This document shows, in pieces, positions 1 to 6,735 of a DNA stretch of 11,378 nt. Numbering within the stretch: position 1 is the first letter of the stretch; each line of letters starts with the position of its first letter. The DNA comes from JAWXTP01 sp044433415. GTDB lineage: Bacteria > Bacteroidota > Bacteroidia > Bacteroidales > Rikenellaceae. Both the position numbers and the translations under genes were made by a program. The stretch covers positions 1 to 11,378 of the forward strand of contig JAWXTP010000095.1 of the NCBI GenBank assembly GCA_044433415.1, given 5' to 3'. The notes under the pieces are model-generated. The model had not been told where the DNA came from, ran no database searches, and saw only the letters and a list, made by a program, of their open reading frames with translations.

Positions 1-79
1 GGTCGTCTCGTTATCAGGTATTTAGTCCTAGCCGAAAACCACTTGTCGTTATTAATCACTAATCACTAATTCATTAATC
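1..79. other. Gene-free leader before the RND pump gene
   Basis: All three forward frames hit a stop before the pump start, and none gives a recognisable protein end, so no partial gene can be supported here. The last 30 bases hold two tandem AATCACT units (54-60 and 61-67) followed by related AATTCATT and AATCA pieces that run into the start codon. In this type of operon the periplasmic adaptor gene normally lies directly upstream, so this is probably the spacer between adaptor and pump. That is an inference from gene order in the family, not something visible in the window. Confidence 0.4.
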
Positions 80-3000
80 ATGAAAGATATTTTTATCAAA
101 AGACCCATCCTATCAATAGTAATATCTATAGTTATTGTTGTCTTAGGTCTAATCTCTATATCAGGTCTTCCCATACAGCAATATCCCGATATCACCCCTC
201 CTATGGTAGCGGTATCAGCAGATTACCGAGGTGCAGATGCCCTTTCTGTTGATGAATCTGTAGCTACCCCCATAGGTCAAAGCATCATGGGTGTAGAAGA
301 TTTACTCTACCTACAAACTACAAGCTCCTCGGACGGTAGCATGAACCTACAAGCTATATTTGAGATAGGTTCTAATCAAGATATGAGCACCATACTAACA
401 CAGAATAAAGTCTCTACAGTAACTTCCTACCTTCCTACTTCCGTAACTCAGCAGGGAGTGACAACTATGAAAACCATGAATGGGTTTTTGATGGTCTATG
501 CTCTCTACTCTAATGGCAACTATGACAATGTATTCCTTGCTAACTATGCCATGTTGAATATCAAGAACGATATCCTTAAAGTTAATGGAGTAGGTAATGT
601 CAATATCCTTGGGGCAGGAGAATACTCCATGCGTGTATGGGTAGACCCCCACAAAATGAAAGATTACGGAATCTCCATAACAGAAATAACAGAAGCCATA
701 GAAGCTCAAAGTGGCATCTTCCCCTCTGGGAAGCTAGGCGCTGAACCTAGTTCCTCACCTCAATATTTCACATATACGGTCTTAATGCCTGCTCAGATAA
801 AAACTCCTGAACAGTATGGAGATATAATACTCCGCACGGATAGTAAGGGCGGTGTATTGCGCCTTAAAGACCTAGCTCGTGTAGATTTCTCTACTGTGGA
901 CTATGATATGTCTTCTCATTTTGATGGTAAACCTGCCGCAATAATGGTGGTATACCAATCACCAGGTAGCAACGCTGTAGATGTGGGAAGTAAGGTTAAC
1001 GCCACCCTAGCACGTCTAAGCAAGAAGTTCCCAGACGGCATGGACTACTCCATTATTGTAAATGGTGTGAACCCTATAACCTCAGGAATAAAAGAAATAC
1101 TCTATACTCTACTGTTTGCTCTTTTCCTTGTGATATTAGTAATCTACGTCTTTATTCAGGAATTACGAACCACACTGATACCTCTTATCACCATCCCTGT
1201 CTCTCTAATTGGGGCGTTTATGCTGTTCCCTCTCTTTGGATTTTCGATAAATATAATCTCCCTACTGGGGATTATCCTTGCTGTGGGATTGGTGGTTGAT
1301 GATGCTATTGTTGTGGTAGAAGCCGTGCAAGCTAACCTTGAATTGGGACAAACCCCTATGCAGGCCACAATGAACGCTATAAAAAGTGTAGCAGCTCCTG
1401 TTATTACTACAACCATAGTCTTAGCTTCTGTTTTTGTTCCTGTATCTTTCATTCCAGGTGTCACAGGGCTCATGTATCAACAGTTTTCTATAACCATAGC
1501 TCTTTCGGTATTGATATCAGCTTTCAACGCTCTAACGCTGACCCCTGCACTATGTGCTATAATCTTAAAGCCTAAGAAAAAACAGGAAACAGGTTTCTTT
1601 GGAGCTTTCAACAGATGGTTTACACGGTTCTTGCATCGTTACGACTCAACACTACGTAAGATAGAGGAGCATCGCAAACTAGCAATGCTTTCGCTTGTAG
1701 GGATAACTGCTATAGTGGTGATTCTAGCTATAAAAATCCCTGAAGGCTTCCTTCCCGAAGAAGACCAAGGCTACCTTATGGCTGCTATATCTCTCCCTGA
1801 GGCTGCCTCACTCTCTCGTACTGACAAGGTAGCTAAGAAGGTAGAGGATATAATACTTAGCATAGACGATGTGGAACATTGCGCCATAGCAGGGGGCTTT
1901 AACTTACTTTCAAATACAAGCTCTACATCTAGTGCCACAGTATTTTTCACATTAAAGGATTACTCTCAACGTACGATGACTTCTTTTGAGATTGCTGATC
2001 TGGTAAATGAAAGACTTTACCTTGAAGTTAGTGAGGCTATGGCTTTTGCCTTTGGACCTCCTTCCATCCCTGGGTTAGGCGCTTCATCGGGTCTTACACT
2101 TTCAGTACAAGACCTTAGCGGTGAGGGTGGTGAGAGACTTGCTTCTGAGACCTTTAACTTTATAGACTCCCTAAAAAACAGTGGCTACTTCTCCTCAGTA
2201 ACTACTCAGTTTAACAACACCATACCTCAGCGTAAACTTGTAATAGACAACAAGCTAGAAACACTTAAGGGTGTATCTCTTGATGAGCTACATACGCTTA
2301 TAAACACATACCTAGGGGGAGCTTACATTAATGAATTTAACCGTTTTGGCAGGCTCTATGAAACATACATACAAGCAGAATCAGAGTTTCGTAGCTCTGA
2401 CTTAGACCTTGGAAACTTCTTCATAGAGAATGATGAGTCCGAACAGATTCCTATTTCTACCTTCGTAACTATAGTAGATACTGTAGGTGTGGAATTTGTA
2501 AATCAGTTTAACCTCTACCCTGCTATAGGTCTTAATATATCCCTTAAAAAAGGTGTTTCTTCGACTACAGGTATGGAGAAAGTCACTAGCATAGCAGAAA
2601 GCATGTTCCCCGAGGATATAACCTTCGCTTGGAGTGGTGCTTCCTTTCTACAAAATAGGCAGAAAAGTTCTATCTATGTGTTCCTTATAGCTTTACTATT
2701 TGTATATCTAACACTTACAGCTTTATATGACAGCTGGGTATTACCTTTCTCCATACTGCTAGGCATACCGTTAGCGCTCCTAGGGGCTTTCTCCTCTATC
2801 TGGCTTGCAGGTCTCTTTGACCCTAAATATATAGACAATGTGTTTATGCAGATTTCTCTTGTTATGCTCATAGGGCTATCAGCTAAGAATGCTATACTTA
2901 TCATAGAATATGCTCAGATGGAGTTTTTCGAAAAAGGTAAATCCCTGCTTGATGCTGCACTTAGCGCTGCAAAGCTCCGTATAAGACCTATATTAATGAC

Positions 3001-3235
3001 AGCTTTTGCGTTTATATTTGGAGTATCTCCGCTTATCTTCGCTTCGGGAGTATACTCTACTGCTCGTAATGTAATGGGTCTTACATTAGTTGGTGGGGTG
3101 TTATTAGCTACACTATTAGGCTTGTTTATCTACCCTTCACTATATGTCATAGCAGGTAAGATAGCTAAATTTGATGCTAAAAGAGAAAGCCTTAACTCAA
3201 TTAAGGACACTCCTCTTAATAATACAAATTCTTAA
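80..3235 (+). CDS. RND-family multidrug efflux pump, inner-membrane subunit (AcrB/MexB-like, HAE1)
   Basis: This 1051-residue protein is the proton-driven inner-membrane transporter of a tripartite efflux complex. Length and layout match AcrB (about 1049 aa). It opens with the typical FIKRPI amphipathic helix (5-10) and first membrane span (about 10-30), followed by the conserved GLPIQQYPDITPP. A porter/docking loop (about 35-335) precedes the TM2-TM6 block (about 337-497). A second large periplasmic loop (about 555-860) and the TM8-TM12 block (about 863-1025) follow. The proton-relay residues are present: D407 and D408 in GLVVDDAIVVVE (the same numbers as in AcrB), K936 in GLSAKNAILIIEY, and R969 in RIRPILMT. 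The acidic or asparagine-rich tail after about 1030 is hydrophilic. The outer-membrane factor gene starts 10 bases downstream, so the two are surely co-transcribed; the adaptor gene is expected off the left edge. The substrate cannot be read from sequence; drugs, bile salts and detergents are typical for the family. Confidence 0.96.
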   Translation: MKDIFIKRPILSIVISIVIVVLGLISISGLPIQQYPDITPPMVAVSADYRGADALSVDESVATPIGQSIMGVEDLLYLQTTSSSDGSMNLQAIFEIGSNQDMSTILTQNKVSTVTSYLPTSVTQQGVTTMKTMNGFLMVYALYSNGNYDNVFLANYAMLNIKNDILKVNGVGNVNILGAGEYSMRVWVDPHKMKDYGISITEITEAIEAQSGIFPSGKLGAEPSSSPQYFTYTVLMPAQIKTPEQYGDIILRTDSKGGVLRLKDLARVDFSTVDYDMSSHFDGKPAAIMVVYQSPGSNAVDVGSKVNATLARLSKKFPDGMDYSIIVNGVNPITSGIKEILYTLLFALFLVILVIYVFIQELRTTLIPLITIPVSLIGAFMLFPLFGFSINIISLLGIILAVGLVVDDAIVVVEAVQANLELGQTPMQATMNAIKSVAAPVITTTIVLASVFVPVSFIPGVTGLMYQQFSITIALSVLISAFNALTLTPALCAIILKPKKKQETGFFGAFNRWFTRFLHRYDSTLRKIEEHRKLAMLSLVGITAIVVILAIKIPEGFLPEEDQGYLMAAISLPEAASLSRTDKVAKKVEDIILSIDDVEHCAIAGGFNLLSNTSSTSSATVFFTLKDYSQRTMTSFEIADLVNERLYLEVSEAMAFAFGPPSIPGLGASSGLTLSVQDLSGEGGERLASETFNFIDSLKNSGYFSSVTTQFNNTIPQRKLVIDNKLETLKGVSLDELHTLINTYLGGAYINEFNRFGRLYETYIQAESEFRSSDLDLGNFFIENDESEQIPISTFVTIVDTVGVEFVNQFNLYPAIGLNISLKKGVSSTTGMEKVTSIAESMFPEDITFAWSGASFLQNRQKSSIYVFLIALLFVYLTLTALYDSWVLPFSILLGIPLALLGAFSSIWLAGLFDPKYIDNVFMQISLVMLIGLSAKNAILIIEYAQMEFFEKGKSLLDAALSAAKLRIRPILMTAFAFIFGVSPLIFASGVYSTARNVMGLTLVGGVLLATLLGLFIYPSLYVIAGKIAKFDAKRESLNSIKDTPLNNTNS

Positions 3236-3245
3236 TAACGTACGC

Positions 3246-4616
3246 ATGAAAAATATTATATACTTATCAATTTTAGCGGTTGCAATAGCTTGCTCACCTG
3301 TTAAGAACCTTGAAACTGTAAAGGTGGAACTTCCTGAGGATTTCAAATTTGAACTTGACGACAAGACTTCTCACGAATTGAGTCTTGACACCGCTTTCTG
3401 GCGTAACTTTGGCGACACCGTACTTAACAACTTAGTCCTTGAAGCTCTAGCAAATAATTACGACTTAAAAACAGCCTACTCTAATGTTCTTATCTCACGT
3501 CGCAACCTAGGTGTAACAAGGGGGGAGCTTCTTCCTAACTTCAACCTAGAGCTGTCTGCTGAGGGTGAATACACCCCTGCGACAAAGATAGAACAGACCT
3601 ATGTGGTAACACCCACTATGAATTGGGAATTTAACCTTGCAGGGAAACAGTCTAACTCTATCAAGGTGGCTCGTTATGAGAGTTATTCCGACTATGAGGA
3701 GTATAAGGATGTGATGCTTAGCGTGGTATGTGAACTTGTCACATCTTACATATCCATCCTAGAATATAAAAGGGCTTTAGAGCTTGCTGAGCAAACCTAC
3801 GCTAGCCGTCACAGCTCTGTCTCTCTTATAGACTCTTTGTTTCGCTATGGCATGTCCTCAGGGTTAGACCTTGCTCAGGCGAAAGCTCTAGAGGCTTCTG
3901 CCGCTGTGGCTATACCTAAGTACCGACAAGCCCTAGAGCAGTCTATACTTAACATTAACATAGTCCTAGGTACGACAGGTGTAGGTTATGAAAGGTTTAA
4001 AAATTGCGAATTACAGAATATGAGGCTTCCGATTATCAAGGCAGGCTTACCATCAGATATATTAAAAAATAGAAGTGACTTACGTGCGGCAATGTACGAC
4101 TTGGAGAGTGCAAGGAGTGGAGTGAAGGTTGCGCATGCTGCACGTTTCCCTTCTATATCGCTCACTGTGGATGGTGGGTTAAGCTCTAGTCACCTGAAAA
4201 GTCTTGTTAACGGGAATCCTAGTGTATGGGGTGCGACAGTATCTCTCTTACAACCTATACTTTACTTTGGGATTAACAAGAACAATGAGCGTATTGCTGT
4301 AGAAAAATACAACAAAGCTCTATATGCCTACGAGCTAGACGTTATCACAGCATTCAAGGAGGTAGAAGTAGCACTTCTTGGCATAGAGCTATATAAAAGA
4401 CAGCTACACGAAACTTTAAACCTTGTAGAGTCTAACAAAGCCATAGAACACATGACTAGCCGCCTATACCTAGAGGGTTTTGACGACTACCTTAACCAGC
4501 TTGACGCTCAAAGGGAACTTTTTGCTACCGAGCTAAGCTACATCCAACTGTATGCTGCACAGGTTAATAGCTATTTATCATTATTTAAAGCCTTGAATTT
4601 TTCACCTTTTAATTAA
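3246..4616 (+). CDS. Outer-membrane efflux lipoprotein (TolC/OprM-like) of the RND system
   Basis: This protein of 456 residues forms the outer-membrane channel partner of the RND pump (OEP family, NodT/OprM type). An upstream in-frame ATG at 3171 would add 25 residues but lies inside the pump gene. I chose 3246 because it gives a clean lipoprotein signal: MKN, a hydrophobic stretch, then the lipobox V-A-I-A with the acylated cysteine at residue 16. Two OEP repeats follow. The first includes FWRNFGDTVLNNLVLEAL (about residues 46-63) and the helical LKTAYSNVLISRRNLGVTRG segment. The second includes LKNRSDLRAAMYDLESARSG and ARFPSISLTVDGG. The motif RSDLRAA is characteristic of NodT-type outer-membrane lipoproteins. 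The length is usual for the family. Ten bases separate it from the pump gene, so it belongs to the same operon. No standard GC-rich terminator follows directly; an AT-rich hairpin with a T-run lies about 160 bases downstream. Confidence 0.93.
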   Translation: MKNIIYLSILAVAIACSPVKNLETVKVELPEDFKFELDDKTSHELSLDTAFWRNFGDTVLNNLVLEALANNYDLKTAYSNVLISRRNLGVTRGELLPNFNLELSAEGEYTPATKIEQTYVVTPTMNWEFNLAGKQSNSIKVARYESYSDYEEYKDVMLSVVCELVTSYISILEYKRALELAEQTYASRHSSVSLIDSLFRYGMSSGLDLAQAKALEASAAVAIPKYRQALEQSILNINIVLGTTGVGYERFKNCELQNMRLPIIKAGLPSDILKNRSDLRAAMYDLESARSGVKVAHAARFPSISLTVDGGLSSSHLKSLVNGNPSVWGATVSLLQPILYFGINKNNERIAVEKYNKALYAYELDVITAFKEVEVALLGIELYKRQLHETLNLVESNKAIEHMTSRLYLEGFDDYLNQLDAQRELFATELSYIQLYAAQVNSYLSLFKALNFSPFN

Positions 4617-4664
4617 TCTAAAGTGAGTATCGGTCGCGCAAAGCGACTATATATTGCTGGGAAA

Positions 4665-4771
4665 ATTGCTGGAGGGTCATAGGGGTCAGAGGGAGGGCAC
4701 TGAAAAAGTCCCCTTTATCTTCTGGAGAATCGCGTATTTGAAAACACCTCGTATAGATACCCGAATAAAAA
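4665..4771 (-). repeat. Left 107-base arm of the inverted repeat
   Basis: The reverse complement of this segment matches 5086-5192 without gaps at 102 of 107 positions. It carries the G-rich tract 4674-4697 near its outer end and the sequence CACTGAAAAA at 4698-4707. The outer 43 bases also pair with the third copy at 4797-4839 (40 of 43). Four of the five differences between the arms are transitions. Confidence 0.9.
4674..4697 (+). other. Potential G-quadruplex motif in the left arm
   Basis: Four runs of three or more guanines on the plus strand (4674-4676, 4682-4685, 4691-4693, 4695-4697) are separated by loops of 5, 5 and 1 bases. This satisfies the usual G3+N1-7 pattern. It stands out in AT-rich intergenic DNA, and the mirror copy in the right arm keeps it. 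Folding is not shown. Confidence 0.6.
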
Positions 4772-4776
4772 CGCTC

Positions 4777-4801
4777 TCAAAAAGCTAATTTTTGATTTTT
4801 T
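4777..4801 (+). terminator. AT-rich hairpin with T-run, possible terminator of the efflux operon
   Basis: A perfect 7-bp stem, TCAAAAA (4777-4783) with TTTTTGA (4789-4795), encloses a 5-base loop and is followed by six T residues (4796-4801). It is oriented to stop plus-strand transcripts from the outer-membrane-factor gene. The stem has only one G-C pair, so it is weak for an intrinsic terminator. It sits inside the larger 4665-4839 fold-back, which may matter more. Confidence 0.35.
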
Positions 4802-4857
4802 CAGTGCGCTCCCTTTGACCCCTATGACCCTCCAACAATCTTTCCACGCTTGTCGCC
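4797..4857 (+). repeat. Third, partial copy of the arm end
   Basis: These 61 bases match 5150-5210 without gaps at 54 positions, starting at TTTTTCAGTG and ending at CGCTTGTCGCC. They lie in the same orientation as the right arm and opposite to the left arm. A C-to-G change at 4808 breaks the outermost cytosine triplet, so the G-quadruplex motif present in the other two copies is lost here. A short extra copy of CGCTTGTCGCC follows at 4878-4888. Confidence 0.85.
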
Positions 4858-4940
4858 TATATCCCTCATTCATTATTCGCTTGTCGCCTTTCCACCTAAA
4901 AAACGCTATACATTTAAAAGACAATTTGCATTTTGTGAGG

Positions 4941-4971
4941 CAATTGTGAACCAATTGTGAACCAATTAAAA
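4941..4971 (+). repeat. 31-base tandem repeat unit, copy A
   Basis: Two perfect CAATTGTGAAC units (4941-4951, 4952-4962) are followed by CAATTAAAA. The whole 31 bases recur unchanged at 5040-5070. Each unit starts with the 6-bp palindrome CAATTG. The arrangement resembles a binding-site array or a slippage-prone microsatellite; no partner protein is encoded nearby. Confidence 0.85.
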
Positions 4972-5039
4972 AATACACAAACACCTAACTATCAATAATT
5001 TAACTAAAATCAACTTATTTTCATCATTGATTTTTGAAC

Positions 5040-5070
5040 CAATTGTGAACCAATTGTGAACCAATTAAAA
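5040..5070 (+). repeat. 31-base tandem repeat unit, copy B
   Basis: This is identical to 4941-4971: two CAATTGTGAAC units and CAATTAAAA. It is preceded by TTTTTGAAC (5031-5039), which looks like a decayed third unit. Copy starts are 99 bases apart. Both copies sit between the arms of the inverted repeat. Confidence 0.85.
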
Positions 5071-5085
5071 CTTACTGTAATGCCA

Positions 5086-5192
5086 TTTTTATTCGGGTAC
5101 CTATACGAGGTGTTTTCAAATATGCGATTCTCCAGAAGATAAAGAGGACTTTTTCAGTGCCCTCCCTATGACCCCTGTGACCCTCCAGCAAT
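5086..5192 (+). repeat. Right 107-base arm of the inverted repeat
   Basis: This is the mirror partner of 4665-4771 (102 of 107 identical). It contains TTTTTCAGTGCCCTCCCT and the C-rich tract 5160-5183. Similarity with the left flank continues to about 5204. After 5210 the sequence changes to short AAGCTA-type near-repeats and then the terminator of gap. Confidence 0.9.
5160..5183 (-). other. Potential G-quadruplex motif in the right arm (minus strand)
   Basis: Four cytosine runs on the plus strand (5160-5162, 5164-5166, 5172-5175, 5181-5183) give a minus-strand G-quadruplex pattern with loops of 5, 5 and 1 bases. It is the mirror of 4674-4697. The two arm differences in this tract lie in loops, and all four G-runs are kept. 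Confidence 0.6.
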
Positions 5193-5233
5193 CTTTAGTC
5201 GCTTGTCGCCCTAAAAGCTACAAGCTAAAAACT

Positions 5234-5268
5234 AAAAAAAGGTAACCACTTTCGTGATTACCTTTTTT
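5234..5268 (-). terminator. Intrinsic terminator of gap, bidirectional in form
   Basis: The stem GGTAACCAC (5241-5249) with GTGATTACC (5254-5262) pairs at 8 of 9 positions around the loop TTTC. It is flanked by seven A residues (5234-5240) and six T residues (5263-5268). On the minus strand the A-tract becomes the U-run directly after the hairpin, about 20 bases past the gap stop codon. The flanking T-run means it could also stop plus-strand transcripts coming from the efflux operon. Confidence 0.85.
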
Positions 5269-5286
5269 ATATAAGAACAGCAAATA

Positions 5287-6288
5287 CTATTTAACTGTAT
5301 CCATGTGTTGGATTAACTCAACAACTTTGTTTGAATAACCCCACTCGTTGTCATACCAAGAAACAAGTTTAACGAAGTTTTCATTTAAAGCGATACCAGC
5401 TTTAGCATCAAATACTGAAGTACGAGCTTCACCTACGAAATCAGAAGAAACAACGTCTTCGTCAGTGTAACCTAGGATACCTTTAAGAGCACCTTCAGAA
5501 GCAGCTTTAACACACTCACAGATTTCTGCGTAAGTAGCAGCTTTTTCTAAGCGACAAGTTAAGTCAACTACAGAAACATCTAAAGTAGGTACACGGAAAG
5601 CCATACCAGTTAATTTACCGTTAAGAGCAGGAATAACTTTACCTACAGCTTTAGCAGCACCAGTAGAAGAAGGGATAATGTTACCAGCAGCAGCACGACC
5701 ACCTCTCCAGTCTTTAACTGAAGGACCATCAACTGTTTTTTGAGTTGCAGTTGTAGCGTGAACTGTTGTCATAAGACCTTCAACGATACCGAAGTTATCG
5801 TTGATAACTTTAGCGATAGGAGCAAGACAGTTAGTAGTACAAGAAGCGTTAGAAACGATGTCTTGACCAGCGTACTCAGTGTTATTAACACCCATTACAA
5901 ACATAGGAGCGTCTGGAGATGGAGCAGAAACAACAACACGTTTAGCACCAGCAGCAACGTGAGCACTAGCTTTCTCAACACTTAAGAAAAGACCTGTAGA
6001 TTCAACTACGTATTCAGCCTCAACTTCGTTCCATTTAAGATCAGCAGGGTTACGCTCAGCAGTTACACGGATAGTTTCACCGTTTACTACTAGGTTACCA
6101 TCAACAGCTTCAACTGTACCATTAAATTTACCGTGAACAGTATCATATTTTAACATGTATACCATGTAATCTACAGAGATAAGGTCATTAATACCTACTA
6201 CTTGTACATTAGGGTTTGCAGCTGCTGCACGGAAAACTAGACGACCGATACGTCCAAAACCGTTGATACCAATTTTAATTTTTGACAT
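5287..6288 (-). CDS. gap: Type I glyceraldehyde-3-phosphate dehydrogenase
   Basis: This cytoplasmic glycolytic/gluconeogenic enzyme converts glyceraldehyde 3-phosphate, NAD and phosphate to 1,3-bisphosphoglycerate. The 333 residues match the normal length. The Rossmann-fold start is INGFGRIGR (8-16), with N34-D35 at the end of the second strand. The acidic residue there favours NAD over NADP. The catalytic cysteine is C150 in ASCTTNCLAP and the catalytic histidine is H177 in TTVHATTATQ. Substrate-binding segments DWRGGRAA, PSSTGAAKAVG and FRVPTLDVSVVDLT follow, and the protein ends with WYDNEWGYSNKVVEL. Its codons look strongly selected (regular AAC, GGT, GCT and ACT use), as expected of a highly expressed gene. 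The start is preceded by an A-rich AATAGATTAAAAAA leader on the coding strand, typical for strong initiation in Bacteroidota. It has its own probable promoter at 6442-6472 and a terminator at 5234-5268, so it is likely monocistronic. Confidence 0.98.
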   Translation of the reverse strand: MSKIKIGINGFGRIGRLVFRAAAANPNVQVVGINDLISVDYMVYMLKYDTVHGKFNGTVEAVDGNLVVNGETIRVTAERNPADLKWNEVEAEYVVESTGLFLSVEKASAHVAAGAKRVVVSAPSPDAPMFVMGVNNTEYAGQDIVSNASCTTNCLAPIAKVINDNFGIVEGLMTTVHATTATQKTVDGPSVKDWRGGRAAAGNIIPSSTGAAKAVGKVIPALNGKLTGMAFRVPTLDVSVVDLTCRLEKAATYAEICECVKAASEGALKGILGYTDEDVVSSDFVGEARTSVFDAKAGIALNENFVKLVSWYDNEWGYSNKVVELIQHMDTVK

Positions 6289-6530
6289 TTTTTTAATCTA
6301 TTAAATTAATAAATAATTGAATTTTTAATGAAATATATCTGTTGTAATCAGATTTAAAGCACTTTTAAAACGAACCTTACAGCTCTTTTATTATTATAAA
6401 ATGCTCTAATTAAACCTCATTATAACAGACTCAATACCCTACAAAAATACTATTTTTTTTTAAAAACACAATCTGTTATTAAAAAAAAATACATTTTTTT
6501 ATTTTTTTTACTTTTTTTTAACTTTAAACT
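6289..6530 (-). other. Long AT-rich leader region of gap with homopolymer runs
   Basis: These 242 bases hold no gene. The right part (about 6451-6520) is a series of long T and A runs, including eight or more identical bases in several places. It separates the small membrane-protein gene from gap. The stretch AAAAAAAAATACATTTTTTT (6481-6500) could form an A/T-only fold-back after the small gene. I see no riboswitch-like conserved motif. Confidence 0.4.
6442..6472 (-). promoter_or_regulatory. Probable Bacteroidota-type promoter for gap
   Basis: Read on the minus strand, TATTTTTG (6449 to 6442) fits the -7 consensus TAnnTTTG. ATTG (6472 to 6469) lies 18 to 19 bases upstream, where a -33 TTTG/TTG element is expected. 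Transcription would start near 6436, giving a leader of about 150 bases. The surroundings are so A/T-rich that a chance match is possible. Confidence 0.4.
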
Positions 6531-6728
6531 CTACTTATCGGTATATTTCTGTATCTCTTTCTTTGAAGAAATATGGTCTGTATAAAAAAATGCCGCTGTA
6601 TTTATATCCCACTTTCGCACATTTTCTTGAAATTCACTTAACAAAGGAGATCTATTTATTGCTGGTATCACAACACTTATAATAAAGTATACTACTAATA
6701 GAGCTATTCCCAATTTAACGTATTTCAT
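6531..6728 (-). CDS. Small single-span membrane protein encoded behind the YeiH-family transporter
   Basis: This 65-residue protein starts at MKYVKLGIALL. A longer reading from 6767 exists but overlaps the transporter gene by 32 bases and puts polar residues before the membrane span; the start at 6728 lies 7 bases after the transporter stop. Residues 5-23 form one hydrophobic span (KLGIALLVVYFIISVVIPAI), followed by a polar tail with WDINTAAFFYTD and a lysine-rich end. I do not recognise a named family. Tight spacing behind the transporter suggests co-translation and possibly a role as an accessory or stabilising subunit, but that is inference. It is real rather than a shadow: it follows in the same direction and has a normal signal-anchor-like start. 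Confidence 0.6.
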   Translation of the reverse strand: MKYVKLGIALLVVYFIISVVIPAINRSPLLSEFQENVRKWDINTAAFFYTDHISSKKEIQKYTDK

Positions 6729-6735
6729 AAAACAA

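Larger units (their letters stand above)
4641..5210. repeat. Composite inverted-repeat block, MITE-like, no coding capacity
   Basis: This block fills most of the 670-base gap between the convergent efflux operon and gap. Its core is a pair of 107-base inverted arms at 4665-4771 and 5086-5192 with five mismatches. Similarity continues outward into AAGCGACTA (4641-4649) versus TAGTCGCTT (5196-5204), across a 12-base insertion in the left arm that duplicates ATTGCTGG (4653-4660 and 4665-4672). Between the arms lie a third, partial copy of the arm end and two copies of a 31-base tandem-repeat unit. There is no transposase and no convincing target-site duplication; the flanks show only CTAAAG on the left (4619-4624) and CTAAAAG on the right (5211-5217). 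The most likely explanation is a non-autonomous mobile element or insertion-sequence remnant, possibly nested. That identity is an inference; the repeat geometry is seen directly. Confidence 0.7.

Noticed and set aside
1..24. C-terminal end of an RND adaptor gene at the left edge
   Set aside because: Each frame gives only a few codons before a stop and none is recognisable, so no partial gene can be supported.
395..709. Minus-strand reading frame inside the pump gene (likewise 1156-1473, 2674-2904, 8543-8914, 10321-10587 and similar)
   Set aside because: These are antisense shadows of clearly conserved genes, with no independent domain or start signals.
3171..3245. Upstream start for the outer-membrane factor gene
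   Set aside because: It would overlap the pump gene by 65 bases and place 25 residues before a clean lipoprotein signal peptide. The start at 3246 is better.
4633..4647. GTCGC-GCAAA-GCGAC hairpin as terminator of the efflux operon
   Set aside because: The 5-bp stem is not followed by a T-run, and half of it is part of the outer repeat similarity.
4715..4984. An 89-residue minus-strand reading frame across the left repeat arm
   Set aside because: It lies inside the inverted repeat. Its C-terminal part is simply the arm read in one frame (the right arm also reads FLFGYLYEVFSN in its own frame), and the rest crosses the tandem repeats. It has no recognisable domain.
4665..5192. CRISPR array, integron attC site or transposase gene in the repeat block
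   Set aside because: The repeats are not regularly spaced with unique spacers, no attC-type R/L boxes with a cassette gene are evident, and no frame resembles a transposase or integrase.
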